From positions 62,001 through 126,000 of the forward strand of contig NZ_MUBJ01000010.1 in the NCBI RefSeq assembly GCF_002127535.1: a stretch of 64,000 nt of DNA, given 5' to 3'. Positions within the stretch are counted from its first letter, which is position 1. Each line of letters opens with the position of its first letter. Under the pieces are notes generated by a model. It had not been told where the DNA came from, did not search any database, and worked only from the letters and a program-made list of their open reading frames with translations. Made by a program: the position numbers and the translations under genes. The DNA is from Xenorhabdus vietnamensis. Lineage in GTDB: Bacteria; Pseudomonadota; Gammaproteobacteria; Enterobacterales; Enterobacteriaceae. Shown here one piece after another: positions 1 to 9,103 of the stretch.

Positions 1-923
1 ATAACCGTCCCAATACTGTTCTTCGTTCCATGCAAACCTTACTGAATCATGGCCGTCTGGCAGGCACGGGTTATCTCTCAATTTTGCCAGTAGATCAGGG
101 TGTGGAACATTCTGCCAGTGCTTCTTTTGCTGCTAATCCGCTCTATTTTGACCCCAAAAATATCGTTGAACTGGCAATTGAGGCTGGCTGTAACTGTATT
201 GCTTCAACTTACGGTGTTCTGGCATCTGTTTCTCGCCACTATGCCCACAAAATTCCATTTCTGGTTAAGCTCAACCACAATGAAGCGTTGTCTTATCCGG
301 CTCAATATGATCAAACTTTATATGCCAGTGTCGAGCAAGCATTTAATATGGGAGCAGTTGCGGTAGGTGCGACAATCTATTATGGCTCTCCCGAATCACG
401 TCGCCAAATAGAAGAAATTTCAGCCGCTTTTGAACGTGCTCATGAACTAGGCATGGTTACTGTGTTATGGGCTTATCTGCGCAACTCAGCCTTCAAGAAA
501 AATGGGGTTGATTACCACACCAGCGCCGATTTAACCGGTCAAGCAAACCATCTTGCAGCAACAATCGGAGCCGATATTGTTAAACAAAAAATGGCTGAAA
601 CGAATGGAGGCTATACTGCCATTGGATTTGGGCACACAGATAAACGCGTTTACAACAACTTGACCACTGAACATCCGATTGATCTCGTTCGCTATCAACT
701 TGCTAACTGTTATATGGGACGTGCTGGATTAATTAATTCAGGCGGTGCTTCCGGAGATAATGATTTAAGTGACTCAGTCCGCACTGCTGTCATCAATAAG
801 CGTGCCGGAGGAATGGGATTAATTCTTGGTCGTAAAGCATTCAAAAAATCAATGAAAGAAGGCGTTGAGTTGATTCATTCCGTGCAGGATGTTTATCTCG
901 ATAAGAAAATTACTATCGCCTAA
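1..923 (+). CDS. fbaB: Fructose-bisphosphate aldolase class I (DhnA type), 5'-truncated by the window
   Basis: Reversible cleavage of fructose 1,6-bisphosphate to glyceraldehyde-3-phosphate and dihydroxyacetone phosphate by a Schiff-base mechanism, in the cytoplasm. The frame is already open at base 3 and reads NRPNTVLRS before the first methionine at 30, matching the interior of E. coli FbaB, so the gene starts upstream of the window and the ATG at 30 is not the start. About 306 C-terminal residues are present of roughly 350 in the family. Conserved stretches include [23 protein letters not shown] and [15 protein letters not shown]. No lesion is seen. A hairpin follows the stop codon and the next gene, thiD, is convergent. 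Confidence 0.95.
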   Translation, partial: NRPNTVLRSMQTLLNHGRLAGTGYLSILPVDQGVEHSASASFAANPLYFDPKNIVELAIEAGCNCIASTYGVLASVSRHYAHKIPFLVKLNHNEALSYPAQYDQTLYASVEQAFNMGAVAVGATIYYGSPESRRQIEEISAAFERAHELGMVTVLWAYLRNSAFKKNGVDYHTSADLTGQANHLAATIGADIVKQKMAETNGGYTAIGFGHTDKRVYNNLTTEHPIDLVRYQLANCYMGRAGLINSGGASGDNDLSDSVRTAVINKRAGGMGLILGRKAFKKSMKEGVELIHSVQDVYLDKKITIA

Positions 924-956
924 TAAAGATTGTCGGGCACGCTAGCTTCAAAATAG

Positions 957-980
957 AATGGGGATCCGTGTATCCCCATT
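957..980. terminator. Hairpin between convergent fbaB and thiD
   Basis: A 9-bp perfect stem, AATGGGGAT pairing with ATCCCCATT, lies between the two convergent genes. The flank is moderately T-rich on the minus strand (CTATTTT), so it probably serves thiD better than fbaB. Confidence 0.55.
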
Positions 981-993
981 ATTCAACCGTAAT

Positions 994-1791
994 TCACCAC
1001 CATTGATGAAAATGGTGTACTGGCCCAATTCCATGACCAACTTCTAAACTATCCGCTTGTACCAGAGCATCTTGTAAATATTTTTTTGCTATCGGTAGTG
1101 TATTTTGCCAATTAGAATAATGCGGTCGCAATGCTGCAAGTGCTGCGGACAAAGTACAACCAGTTCCATGAGTATGCTGCGTATTTACTCTTGGAGCAGT
1201 AAAACGCCACTCTCCTTCCGAGGTAAAAAGCCAATCTGGGCTTTCCGCATTATTCAAATGCCCACCTTTCAATAAAACTGCCTGACATCCCATTGCACGT
1301 AATGCGCGCCCCTGCTGTAACATTCCATTTTCAGTATTGGCAATATCACATTTTAATATGGCTGCCGCTTCCGGCAAGTTGGGAGTGATCAAAGAAACGA
1401 TCGGCAATAATTGTTCTACCATCGCTGTAATGGCCTCCGGTGATAACAAGGGATCACCACTTTTCGCCACCATAACGGTATCCAACACAATGTAGGGAAT
1501 AGGATAACGATGTAACGACTCTGCTACTACCTCAATATTGGCTGCATTCGACAACATGCCAATTTTGGCACTATCTATTCTGACATCTGAAAGTACTGAT
1601 TCTAATTGAGCAGCAAGAAAGAGGGGATCAAGGTTATAAACTGATTGTACGCCCATTGTATTTTGAGCAACTAAAGCAGTTATAACTGCTGCACCGTAGG
1701 CACCAAGAGCAGAAAAGGTTTTTAAATCGGCCTGAATACCTGCACCACCGCTAGGATCCGTTCCTGCGATAGTCAGTGAATTAATTCTCAT
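994..1791 (-). CDS. thiD: Hydroxymethylpyrimidine/phosphomethylpyrimidine kinase
   Basis: Phosphorylates HMP to HMP-P and HMP-P to HMP-PP in thiamine pyrophosphate synthesis and salvage. The 265-residue product has the ribokinase-like fold, with TIAGTDPSGGAGIQADLKTF at the N-terminus and the C-terminal GTGCTLSAALAAL anion-hole motif. The frame is open to a GTG at 1809, but ATG at 1791 gives the family N-terminus (MRINSLTIAG) and has TAGGA nine bases upstream. The gene stands alone behind a TPP riboswitch; thiM, which precedes thiD in E. coli, is absent here. thiK lies 40 kb away in the same window. Confidence 0.95.
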   Translation of the reverse strand: MRINSLTIAGTDPSGGAGIQADLKTFSALGAYGAAVITALVAQNTMGVQSVYNLDPLFLAAQLESVLSDVRIDSAKIGMLSNAANIEVVAESLHRYPIPYIVLDTVMVAKSGDPLLSPEAITAMVEQLLPIVSLITPNLPEAAAILKCDIANTENGMLQQGRALRAMGCQAVLLKGGHLNNAESPDWLFTSEGEWRFTAPRVNTQHTHGTGCTLSAALAALRPHYSNWQNTLPIAKKYLQDALVQADSLEVGHGIGPVHHFHQWW

Positions 1792-1848
1792 AATAGTGAT
1801 TCCTACCACCAGCTAAAGAAAAGCGGGTATCGGAACTAAAGATACCAT

Positions 1849-1922
1849 GACTTCCCTACGCTGGCATTATCCAGATCAGGTAATACGGGTACTTCTCAGT
1901 TCAATAAAGAACGCCCCGAGTC
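1849..1922 (-). promoter_or_regulatory. TPP riboswitch (Thi-box) upstream of thiD
   Basis: Read on the minus strand, the segment has the Thi-box landmarks in order: GACTCGGGG, CTGAGA, ACCCG, ACCTGATCTGGATAATGCCA and GCGTAGGGAAGTC, with GACT/AGTC closing helix P1. Downstream, a hairpin at 1826-1846 (GGTATC paired with GATACC) is followed by CGCTTTTCTTT and then the thiD ribosome binding site, giving a plausible expression platform. By family knowledge TPP binding would reduce thiD expression; whether this acts on transcription or translation cannot be settled from sequence. Confidence 0.93.
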
Positions 1923-1929
1923 AAAATAA

Positions 1930-1964
1930 AAATCACTCTATTAGTATCTCAATAGAGTGATTTT
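1930..1964 (-). terminator. Rho-independent terminator of the csp gene
   Basis: A 13-bp inverted repeat (AAATCACTCTATT and AATAGAGTGATTT) with an 8-base loop is followed on the minus strand by TTTTTATTTTG. It separates the csp transcript from the thiD riboswitch leader. Confidence 0.85.
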
Positions 1965-2052
1965 TGCAATAGGTTACCATCAGATAATAAAACTAAACTG
2001 AAGATAAATATATTTAGCCAGTAATCAGATACCAACCAAATTAAATTTATTA

Positions 2053-2262
2053 CTATAAAGCTGATACGTTTGCAGCAGCAGGACCTTTAGGACCATCCTG
2101 AATTTCAAACTCAACTTGTTGGCCTTCAGATAATGTTTTAAACCCATCTTTCATAATTGCAGAAAAATGTACAAATACATCTTTGCTACCATCAGCTGGA
2201 GTAATAAAACCAAAACCTTTAGACTCATTGAACCACTTCACAGTACCAGTGATTTTTGCCAT
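2053..2262 (-). CDS. cspE: Cold-shock-domain protein of the CspE/CspC type
   Basis: A 69-residue single cold-shock domain that binds single-stranded RNA/DNA and acts as RNA chaperone and antiterminator. RNP1 (KGFGFI) and RNP2 (VFVHF) are both present. Sequence is intermediate between E. coli CspE and CspC: the start MAKI and the end GPAAANV resemble CspC, the rest fits both, so the symbol is tentative. AAGGA stands nine bases before the ATG. The inferred 5' UTR is about 108 bases, long for a small gene but usual in this family. A strong terminator follows. Confidence 0.9.
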   Translation of the reverse strand: MAKITGTVKWFNESKGFGFITPADGSKDVFVHFSAIMKDGFKTLSEGQQVEFEIQDGPKGPAAANVSAL

Positions 2263-2377
2263 TTCAAAAATTCCTTTGAATCACTTTATTAGCATAAAAA
2301 TAAACAAACCAGTATTAGTTTCTGTTATTTATTAACAGAACAGTACTTCGTTTACCCACGTGTTTTATCACATACTC

Positions 2378-2406
2378 TTTATATAATCGCAAGCCATTTT
2401 TTTCAG
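2378..2406 (-). promoter_or_regulatory. Candidate sigma-70 promoter of the csp gene
   Basis: On the minus strand CTGAAA (2401-2406) and TATAAA (2378-2383) are separated by 17 bases, which predicts transcription from about 2371. This is pattern matching only. Confidence 0.4.
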
Positions 2407-2735
2407 GTGCTGGAGCCAACGCACATATTTGGAATTCTTAACCTCTATTCCAATTTGAAATTACCCAATAATTTTTAAGTCTTATAACCATATGAATCAA
2501 TGAAAAAAGATAATTATACCCCAAAGAGATCACTTTAATAAATCTAATACAAAATACTATTTTTTACATCTGTTATGGTGTAGACCAGAAAGTTATAGTT
2601 ATACAAAATCCATTTTAGATAACTATAAAAACCATGGTTAGTTTTAGTCATGCATTTTTAACGTCAAATATAATTGATTTACATGTAACCAACTTACTTT
2701 TTGTTTATCATTTATTAAATAATATTCAATTATAA

Positions 2736-2752
2736 TGTTTATAAGACGTTTT
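2736..2752 (+). promoter_or_regulatory. Candidate PhoP box upstream of the pagP remnant
   Basis: TGTTTA, a 5-base spacer and CGTTTT match the direct-repeat PhoP consensus (T/G)GTTTA-N5-(T/G)GTTTA at 10 of 12 positions. A possible -10 (TATATG at 2766-2771) lies about 13 bases further on, close to the usual spacing, and a better hexamer TATACT is at 2774-2779. pagP is a known PhoP target in E. coli and Salmonella. Confidence 0.35.
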
Positions 2753-2834
2753 TTACTATTCTCTCTATATGGTTATACTCATGATATAAACTGATTTCAT
2801 AAAGTACATTGCTCTAGAGCAGTTGGAGTTTAAA

Positions 2835-3286
2835 ATGAAGTCACATTGGCAGAAAAAGATTATAAATACACTTCTTCTGAGTTATGGGAAAATTTCAGAC
2901 GTAATATTTTATCAACATGGGATTCGCCAGATAATAATATTTATTTACCCGTAATCACATGGCATAACCGTTTCACCTACGATAAAGATAACAATTGGCA
3001 CTCTCTTTATGCTATGGCGTTTATGGACTCACATAATCGCCTTGAACCTATTGTTGGCTACGGATTTCAAAAAATGTGGACACCTAATGATCTCAATGAT
3101 TCCAGAATAGGTGGGGGATTTACACTCAATATTACAGCACGCCATGATTATTATTATATTCCCCTGCCTTTACCCTTACCGATTTTTTCCATTGAATATA
3201 ATTGGCTCGCTTTGCAAACCACTTATATTCCATGTAAATACAATAACGGCAATGTACTATTCAGCTGGCTACGTTGGCAATGGTAA
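2835..3286 (+). pseudogene. pagP: Damaged lipid A palmitoyltransferase gene (PagP family)
   Basis: PagP is an outer-membrane 8-strand beta-barrel that moves palmitate from phospholipid to lipid A. The readable frame (from TTG at 2846, 146 residues) matches the family from ELWENFRRNILSTW to the C-terminal NGNVLFSWLRWQW. The catalytic His (ITWH, residue 40) and Asp-Ser pair (MDS, 61-62) remain. Two lesions are visible. First, the ATG at 2835 begins a signal-peptide-like MKSHWQKKIINTLLL in a different frame, and the PagP frame itself has a stop at 2831 with no hydrophobic signal, so export is lost. Second, FTYDK joins directly to NNWHSLYAMAF, whereas E. coli has about 22 more residues there (first external loop and second strand). 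A real but non-functional or heavily remodelled PagP is most likely; a sequencing frameshift could explain only the first lesion. Confidence 0.75.
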
Positions 3287-3300
3287 TTGCATACAAAATC

Positions 3301-3321
3301 AGCCGGGTACAATACCCGGCT
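3301..3321 (-). terminator. Hairpin between pagP remnant and aroP
   Basis: AGCCGGGTA and TACCCGGCT form a 9-bp GC-rich stem with a 3-base loop. The minus-strand flank is GATTTTGT, so it mainly serves aroP. Confidence 0.6.
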
Positions 3322-3354
3322 GAAAAACACTGAATAGATTAACAACCAGTCTAC

Positions 3355-4719
3355 TTATTTCTTCGTTTTCTTTGATTGAGCGATTAAGTATCCACCCCAT
3401 AAGACAGCAATCCAAAACGGCATTAAGATAACCGAAATACGAATTGGTGGCATCATTAGAATAATGATGAGAATGAACGCAAGGAATGCCAGACATAAAT
3501 AATTCCCAAACGGATACCACAGTGCCTGAAACTTCGTTTTGATACCTTCTTTATTCTTGGCTGCGCGGAATTTCAGGTGAGCAAAACAAATCATAATCCA
3601 GTTAATGACCAGAGTAGTTACCACTAATGCCATCAGTAGTTCAAATGCTTTACCAGGCATCACATAATTAACCAATACTCCAATTGATGTTACCAACGCG
3701 GATAAACCAATAGACAAGACCGGCACACTACGCTTGTTAACTTTTGTGAGTATACGAGGTGCATTACCTTGTTTAGCCAAACCATACAACATTCGACTAT
3801 TACAATACACACCACTGTTATAAACAGATAATGCCGCCGTTAGTACCACCACATTCAGGACATTCGCTACCCAGAAACTATCCAGGTTATGAAAGATCAA
3901 CACAAATGGGCTACCACCTTCTATCACATTCGCCCATGGATACAGCGACAGCAAAATAGCCAATGAACCGATATAAAACAGTAAGATTCGATAAACAACT
4001 TGGTTGGTTGCTTTTGGGATATTTTTCTCAGGATTTTCTGCTTCTGCTGCTGTAATGCCCACGGTTTCCAAACCACCAAATGAAAACATGATCACGGCCA
4101 TCGCCATAATCAAGCCAGAAATTCCATTTGGCATAAAACCGCCCTGCTGCCATAAGTTCGTGATACTTGCCTGTGGACCACCATTACCGCTAATCAGTAA
4201 ATAGCTCCCAAAAATAATCATCCCGATGATCGCACTGACTTTAATGAGAGAGAACCAAAATTCAGTTTCACCATATAACCGAACGTTAATTAGGTTGACG
4301 AGATTGATCAATACAAAGAATATTGCAGCAGAAACCCATGTTGGAACTTCCGGCCACCAATATTGGATATATATACCAACAGCCGTTAACTCAGCCATTC
4401 CAACCAAAATAAACATCGCCCAGTAATTCCAACCTGATAGGAAACCAGCAAAATTTCCCCAATATTTATAAGCAAAATGGCTAAATGACCCCGCTACAGG
4501 TTCCTCAACAACCATCTCACCTAATTGGCGCATAATCAAAAATGCAATAAACCCAGCAATTGCATATCCGAGGAGCACCGAAGGCCCAGCCATTTTGATG
4601 GTTTGAGCAATACCCAAAAATAACCCGGTTCCTACTGCGCCGCCAAGGGCAATAAGCTGAATATGCCTGTTCTTTAAACCACGCTTAAGCGTGGTTTGTT
4701 GTTCTTGTTGTTCTGCCAT
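3355..4719 (-). CDS. aroP: Aromatic amino acid permease (AroP/PheP, AAT family)
   Basis: Inner-membrane APC-superfamily symporter importing Phe, Tyr or Trp. The 454-residue protein opens with LKRGLKNRHIQLIALGGAVG and carries about twelve hydrophobic segments, with family motifs GTGLFLG, MRQLGEMVVEEPVAGSF and FSFGGLETVGITAAEAENP. The N-terminal third is AroP-like, while the middle and end (GETEFWFSLIKV, SVYNSGVYCNSRML, LWYPFGNYLCLAF) resemble PheP as much or more, so substrate preference between broad aromatic and Phe-specific is open. Terminator downstream; a long regulatory region lies upstream. Confidence 0.88.
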   Translation of the reverse strand: MAEQQEQQTTLKRGLKNRHIQLIALGGAVGTGLFLGIAQTIKMAGPSVLLGYAIAGFIAFLIMRQLGEMVVEEPVAGSFSHFAYKYWGNFAGFLSGWNYWAMFILVGMAELTAVGIYIQYWWPEVPTWVSAAIFFVLINLVNLINVRLYGETEFWFSLIKVSAIIGMIIFGSYLLISGNGGPQASITNLWQQGGFMPNGISGLIMAMAVIMFSFGGLETVGITAAEAENPEKNIPKATNQVVYRILLFYIGSLAILLSLYPWANVIEGGSPFVLIFHNLDSFWVANVLNVVVLTAALSVYNSGVYCNSRMLYGLAKQGNAPRILTKVNKRSVPVLSIGLSALVTSIGVLVNYVMPGKAFELLMALVVTTLVINWIMICFAHLKFRAAKNKEGIKTKFQALWYPFGNYLCLAFLAFILIIILMMPPIRISVILMPFWIAVLWGGYLIAQSKKTKK

Positions 4720-4947
4720 CTAGTCCTCTTTTTACGATGCTTAGAACCTGTCTCATTAAAAGCTATTTTATTTGTTGTTTTGAATCGTTAAACCTGAATA
4801 GAACCCAAAATTCTCCAATTTTTCCCAACTTATGCAAGATTTATTGAATTAAAATTCCCTCAGCATGATTCTCTCAACATATTGTAGTGATTGAGCTATC
4901 TACTCATTTAACGCAATATTGAGTGTGCTAATTCGTAGCAGGTGGAT

Positions 4948-4965
4948 ATTAAAACATCATTTACA
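4948..4965. promoter_or_regulatory. Candidate TyrR box upstream of aroP
   Basis: ATTAAA, six bases and TTTACA match the TyrR box TGTAAA-N6-TTTACA at 10 of 12 positions, about 230 bases before aroP. E. coli aroP is TyrR-repressed. Weak evidence. Confidence 0.25.
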
Positions 4966-4982
4966 AAGAATGAATACTGCAA

Positions 4983-5000
4983 ATGCATGTGAACATGCAT
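4983..5000. promoter_or_regulatory. Perfect 8-bp operator-like palindrome
   Basis: ATGCATGT, two bases (GA) and ACATGCAT form a perfect inverted repeat inside the 640-base gap between divergent aroP and the AraC-type gene. The short spacer argues for a dimeric protein site, not a hairpin. No regulator can be named. The rest of 4720-5361 shows nothing else I can support. Confidence 0.35.
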
Positions 5001-5361
5001 ACCTGTGGACTAATAATTGAGTGAATATCAAGAAAGTAGGTATCGGGTGGTGGAACAAACACCTAATTCGAATGTACCATTACCTTGCTCACAAGGCACG
5101 TCTAGTACTAACAAAAACAAACATATCAATATTAAGCACAGAGATAAAAGCACTTTTTTAGTGTTCAATTAAACCACTTTATGATTATTTCATTGTTATT
5201 CACTTTCCAATAAAATATTATGAAAAGTTATCATATGATAGAGTGATGATAATCTGTTAAAGTTTTCATCTAGTCATTGTGATCCCTATAATCATGGATT
5301 TTGTCATCTTGAAAAGAAGTTGTGTATACTTCCCCCAACCTTCAACCAGTTTAAAATTGTA

Positions 5362-5748
5362 ATGGCACAAGATAACCACTTAGCACTTGTATGCGCACTG
5401 AGTAAATGGATTGAAAACCATCTTGGCCGTGTCATTCATCTTGAAGAGCTTGCTGCTTACTCTGGCTATTCACTTTGGCACATGCAGAAAATATTCAAGG
5501 AAGTTACCGGCATATCTCTTGGGAAGTACATCCGCCAACGCCGCTTGGCTGGCGCAGTTTCTCTGTTGAGAAACAGTTCATTGCCTATTTTTGATATTGC
5601 ACTGGATTTCGGCTTCGGATCTCAATCCCATTTCACCTATATGTTCCGTAAAGAATATGGCATTACACCTTATGATTTTCGCCAAAGTACAGATATTGAA
5701 CTTGAAGTTAAAGTTCCATTACATCTAACTTACAATTGTGAATCATGA
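5362..5748 (+). CDS. Small AraC/XylS-type transcriptional activator (MarA/SoxS/PqrA-like)
   Basis: A 128-residue protein that is almost entirely the double helix-turn-helix domain of AraC regulators, with no effector-binding domain, as in MarA, SoxS and RamA. Landmarks are SGYSLWHMQKIFKEVTG (first HTH), LGKYIRQRRL, and PIFDIALDFGFGSQSHFTYM with GITPYDFR (second HTH). Such proteins are controlled by their abundance and activate stress, efflux or antibiotic-tolerance genes; PqrA of Proteus is a similar case, but the target here is unknown. The frame is open to a TTG at 5320. I prefer ATG 5362 because it gives a MarA-length protein, although its ribosome binding site is poor. Confidence 0.85.
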   Translation: MAQDNHLALVCALSKWIENHLGRVIHLEELAAYSGYSLWHMQKIFKEVTGISLGKYIRQRRLAGAVSLLRNSSLPIFDIALDFGFGSQSHFTYMFRKEYGITPYDFRQSTDIELEVKVPLHLTYNCES

Positions 5749-5761
5749 AATTGGCATCATC

Positions 5762-5782
5762 AGCGGCCATTCATCGGCCGCT
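5762..5782 (+). terminator. GC-rich hairpin after the AraC-type gene
   Basis: AGCGGCC and GGCCGCT form a 7-bp perfect stem with a 7-base loop just past the stop codon. There is little T-run after it, so termination efficiency is uncertain. Confidence 0.45.
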
Positions 5783-5860
5783 ATGCCTTAATTCCTTGGT
5801 TTCAACTCATAGCTAATTTCTTTTTCTGAAAGACACCATTCCATTTTTATATACTAAGCA

Positions 5861-6694
5861 TTATCGGTATTTTTCGAGTAAAGCCAAAGCGATCGCCTCC
5901 GTTTCTGCATCGGGGATGCCACTAATGTCTGACGGACGAAAATGGATCTGAAAGGCTTGAATAGTTTTATAAGTGGCACTATCCAAGAAACCCGTTTGAG
6001 GAATACTATAGCCATAAAGAGCTAACGCTTTCTGAATTGCCATCACTGACACAGGAGTATTAGGTGCCCTACCAGCCAAATATTTATTCACTGTTGCATA
6101 CTCAGGCCAAGCACCAATTCCTTGTTCATAAAGTTCACGCCACGGAAAAATAGGCCCGGGATCTTTTTTTCTCAATGGTGCTATGTCGCTATGACCCACA
6201 ACATTCACGGCCTGAATTTTATACCTTAGGATAATATCCTTTACTAATCGAATGACTGTATCAATTTGTGATGGATGATATAAACACCATTCTTTTTTAA
6301 TAAACTCTTGCTTAAATCCACAATTAACAATTTCTATACCAATAGAATAACGGTTTAAGTTTTGATATCCACTCCATTCGCTTTTTCCCGCATGCCATGC
6401 CCTTTCTTTCTCTGAAACCAGTTGAAAAATAATCGGTTCTTTATTTTTATACTTCAGCTGCGAGGGAATAAGATAATGAGCATTAACACGACCTCCCGTT
6501 AATGCCCGTAAAGATTTTTTATCATCCAACGCAGTATAGTGAAGAACAAGGAATTTAATTGAGTCAATATCTTGCTTGGTTGAATAAGGATAGGAATTGT
6601 CAACAATATACCCATTTCTACTTTCTTGTTCAGGGGAATAAGAACAACCACTCAACAAAGTGATAAACATACATATTATTAATCGCTTTATCAT
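5861..6694 (-). CDS. amiD: N-acetylmuramoyl-L-alanine amidase, lipoprotein AmiD
   Basis: Zinc amidase that cuts muropeptides between MurNAc or anhydroMurNAc and L-Ala, anchored to the outer membrane facing the periplasm. The 277-residue protein has a signal peptide ending in lipobox LLSGC (lipid Cys17). An Amidase_2 domain follows, with LVLHYTA, NAHYLI, AWHAG, IGIEI and VVGHSDIAPLRKKDPGP, which hold the zinc ligands and catalytic residues. A C-terminal peptidoglycan-binding domain ends ADAETEAIALALLEKY as in E. coli AmiD. No clear terminator is seen downstream. Confidence 0.93.
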   Translation of the reverse strand: MIKRLIICMFITLLSGCSYSPEQESRNGYIVDNSYPYSTKQDIDSIKFLVLHYTALDDKKSLRALTGGRVNAHYLIPSQLKYKNKEPIIFQLVSEKERAWHAGKSEWSGYQNLNRYSIGIEIVNCGFKQEFIKKEWCLYHPSQIDTVIRLVKDIILRYKIQAVNVVGHSDIAPLRKKDPGPIFPWRELYEQGIGAWPEYATVNKYLAGRAPNTPVSVMAIQKALALYGYSIPQTGFLDSATYKTIQAFQIHFRPSDISGIPDAETEAIALALLEKYR

Positions 6695-6782
6695 GATCGA
6701 TCAGCTATTTTGCAAAAAAATGTGACATTGGATGATTATATATTAGATTAGACTAAATTTGGTGTTTTTAAGACCAAATAAA

Positions 6783-6817
6783 AGCAGAACATTCGCGGAA
6801 TGAGCGAATACTCTGCT
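6783..6817 (-). terminator. Terminator of the AGCS symporter gene
   Basis: A two-part stem (AGCAGA/TCTGCT and ATTCGC/GCGAAT separated by 2-base bulges) is followed on the minus strand by TTTTATTTGG. Confidence 0.75.
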
Positions 6818-6877
6818 AATAAAATTATTTGATATGAGTAATATTAAGTTACTGATATCCTCTGAGATATTTCAGTA

Positions 6878-8332
6878 TCAGTGCTTATTCTTCTCGCTAT
6901 TATGCGAAATATCATTATCCCAAATACCTTTTTCAACTTGCTGTTGAATCTCAGGGTAGGCATTGATATCGAATGTTGGCAGCTTCCCTAACCTTCTCTG
7001 CCTGTTATAGTCTTTCGCCAGCTTTATTGCGATACCTGACAACATAAGTATGGCAATCAAGTTAACAATAGCCATACATGCCATTGATAGATTCGCCATA
7101 CTCCAGACCAAGGGTACTTCTGCCAATGTACCAAACATCACCATACCTAACACAGCCAACCGCAAAAGAAATAAACCAGCAGTGTGGTTACGCTCCAAAA
7201 ATATCATATTACTTTCAGCATAAGCGTAGTTGGCAATAATTGATGTGAAGGCAAAGAAGAAAATAGCAATCGCAATAAATGTCGTTCCCCAATGCCCAAC
7301 GGCTGATGACAATGCTCTTTGAGTCAGTTCAATCCCGCTGATAGCAGTAACATTTTCGTTGAGAATTCCAGAAGAAAGGATAATAGCAGCCGTTGCACTA
7401 CAGATAACGATCGTATCCATAAATACACCCAACATCTGCACATATCCCTGAGAAGCTGGATGAGGTGGATATGGAGAAGCGGATGCCGCAGCATTTGGTG
7501 CAGACCCCATCCCTGCTTCATTCGAAAATAATCCACGTTGAACACCCTGAGTCATTGCCTGCGAGATACCGTAGCCTAATGTTCCGGCTATCGCTTCCTG
7601 AAGGCCAAAGGCGCTCTTGATAATTAAAGCGAATACAGCTGGAATGCGTTCAATATTATGCCCGACAACCCAAAATGCCAATATTAAATAAGCGCACGCC
7701 ATGAACGGTACAACTAATTCCGCTACTCGGGCAATGGAACGCAATCCACCGAAAATAATTACGCCACTGATAATGACTAAAACAATACCGACATAAAACG
7801 GTTTGACATTAAAAGCAAAGGCAGCCGCTTCCGCAATTGAGTTTGCCTGAACAGCATTAAATACAAGACCAAACGCGATAATAAGGAAGAATGAGAACAA
7901 TACCCCCATCCATCGCTTCTTCAACCCTTTTTCCATGTAATAAGCCGGGCCACCGCGATAATTTCCTTGATCGTCTTTCGTCTTGTACAACTGGGCAAGC
8001 GTGCTTTCCACAAAGGAAGTTGCCATACCAATAAATGCCACTACCCACATCCAGAAAATAGCACCTGGCCCACCAGCTGTAATTGCAATGGCGACCCCTG
8101 CTAAGTTACCGGTCCCTACACGAGCAGCAAGACTGGTACATAAAGCTTGAAAAGATGAAATGCCAGAATTATCTGATTTATTACTATTTTTCAGAACTGA
8201 AAACATATGACCAAAATGACGCAGCTGTATAAAACCAGAACGCAGTGTGAAGTAAAGGCCAACCCCAAGAAGCAAGTATATAAGTACGTAGTCCCAGAGA
8301 ATATTGTTAATGAAGTTAATCAGACCCGTCAA
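6878..8332 (-). CDS. Alanine/glycine:Na+ symporter (AGCS family, YaaJ-like)
   Basis: Inner-membrane sodium-coupled importer of alanine or glycine. The 484-residue protein has multiple hydrophobic segments and family signatures SFQALCTSLAARVGTGNLAG, GGPGAIFWMWV, FSNEAGMGSAPNAAA and SIIANYAYAESN. Overall it aligns end to end with E. coli YaaJ, including the C-terminal ...IAILMLSGIAIKLAKDYNRQRRLG. It is monocistronic, with its own terminator and about 770 AT-rich bases upstream. Substrate choice within the family cannot be read from sequence. Confidence 0.92.
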   Translation of the reverse strand: MTGLINFINNILWDYVLIYLLLGVGLYFTLRSGFIQLRHFGHMFSVLKNSNKSDNSGISSFQALCTSLAARVGTGNLAGVAIAITAGGPGAIFWMWVVAFIGMATSFVESTLAQLYKTKDDQGNYRGGPAYYMEKGLKKRWMGVLFSFFLIIAFGLVFNAVQANSIAEAAAFAFNVKPFYVGIVLVIISGVIIFGGLRSIARVAELVVPFMACAYLILAFWVVGHNIERIPAVFALIIKSAFGLQEAIAGTLGYGISQAMTQGVQRGLFSNEAGMGSAPNAAASASPYPPHPASQGYVQMLGVFMDTIVICSATAAIILSSGILNENVTAISGIELTQRALSSAVGHWGTTFIAIAIFFFAFTSIIANYAYAESNMIFLERNHTAGLFLLRLAVLGMVMFGTLAEVPLVWSMANLSMACMAIVNLIAILMLSGIAIKLAKDYNRQRRLGKLPTFDINAYPEIQQQVEKGIWDNDISHNSEKNKH

Positions 8333-9103
8333 GATGTTTTCCCCTTACTAATTAGCAAACATTAGCTGATCGTAATGCCGTATCCGGCAAAATTTTATTG
8401 TGCTTAATTTCCTTTATAATTAACAAGTAACATAATTCTGTATACAAAAGCACAGAGATACTAGCCAGTAAAAACGGAAAGAATGTAACACAATATCTAT
8501 TTCAATAGGTAACTTTTAATGAAATTTTTACATTTACTTTAGCATTATTAAACAGTCATGTGTTAGACACAAACGCTTTACTCCCTATCCCAAGCTTATT
8601 TAGTGTATTTTACGAACAATAATTGTGGTCTAATTTTCTTCTTTATATAAAAAATAAACACAGATCAGATCACAACTGAACTCAAATTACTAAACATACC
8701 ACCAACAAAAATAAAACTTTTAAAAAACAACACCAATACAATAACCACATAAAAAGAGTGTGCTAATCAAAATCTGTTGATTCCATGACACACAAAATGC
8801 ACAGAACAATTTATATAATAACGCACTGACATATTACTAATGTTGTAATCACCGAATTCATTAGAAAAAATGGGATGATTTCAAAATTTAATCTTGAATT
8901 TTCTAATATTTACGAAAACATATAGCAATATCTTTCTCAAAATGAGATTATTAAATTTTAATACTGTAATAGTTGGAAAAAGCCACCATCGCGTATTAAA
9001 ATTTTTAATTGTTATTTTTACAGTAGGAAACAACAAAATTTTAATAATATGTTAATAATCTACTATCTGGTCATCAGATAATCTGCAAGTGAGGTTATAA
9101 TTG
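8333..9103. other. AT-rich spacer, no gene seen
   Basis: About 770 bases between the symporter start and the arm-domain ORF. No coding frame over 60 codons, tRNA-like structure, repeat or strong hairpin is evident. It presumably holds the symporter promoter, which I cannot place with confidence. Confidence 0.5.

Noticed and set aside
8440-8460. LexA-type box (CTGT...ACAG)
   Set aside because: The spacing is 10 bases between CTGT and ACAG, not the 8 that LexA requires.
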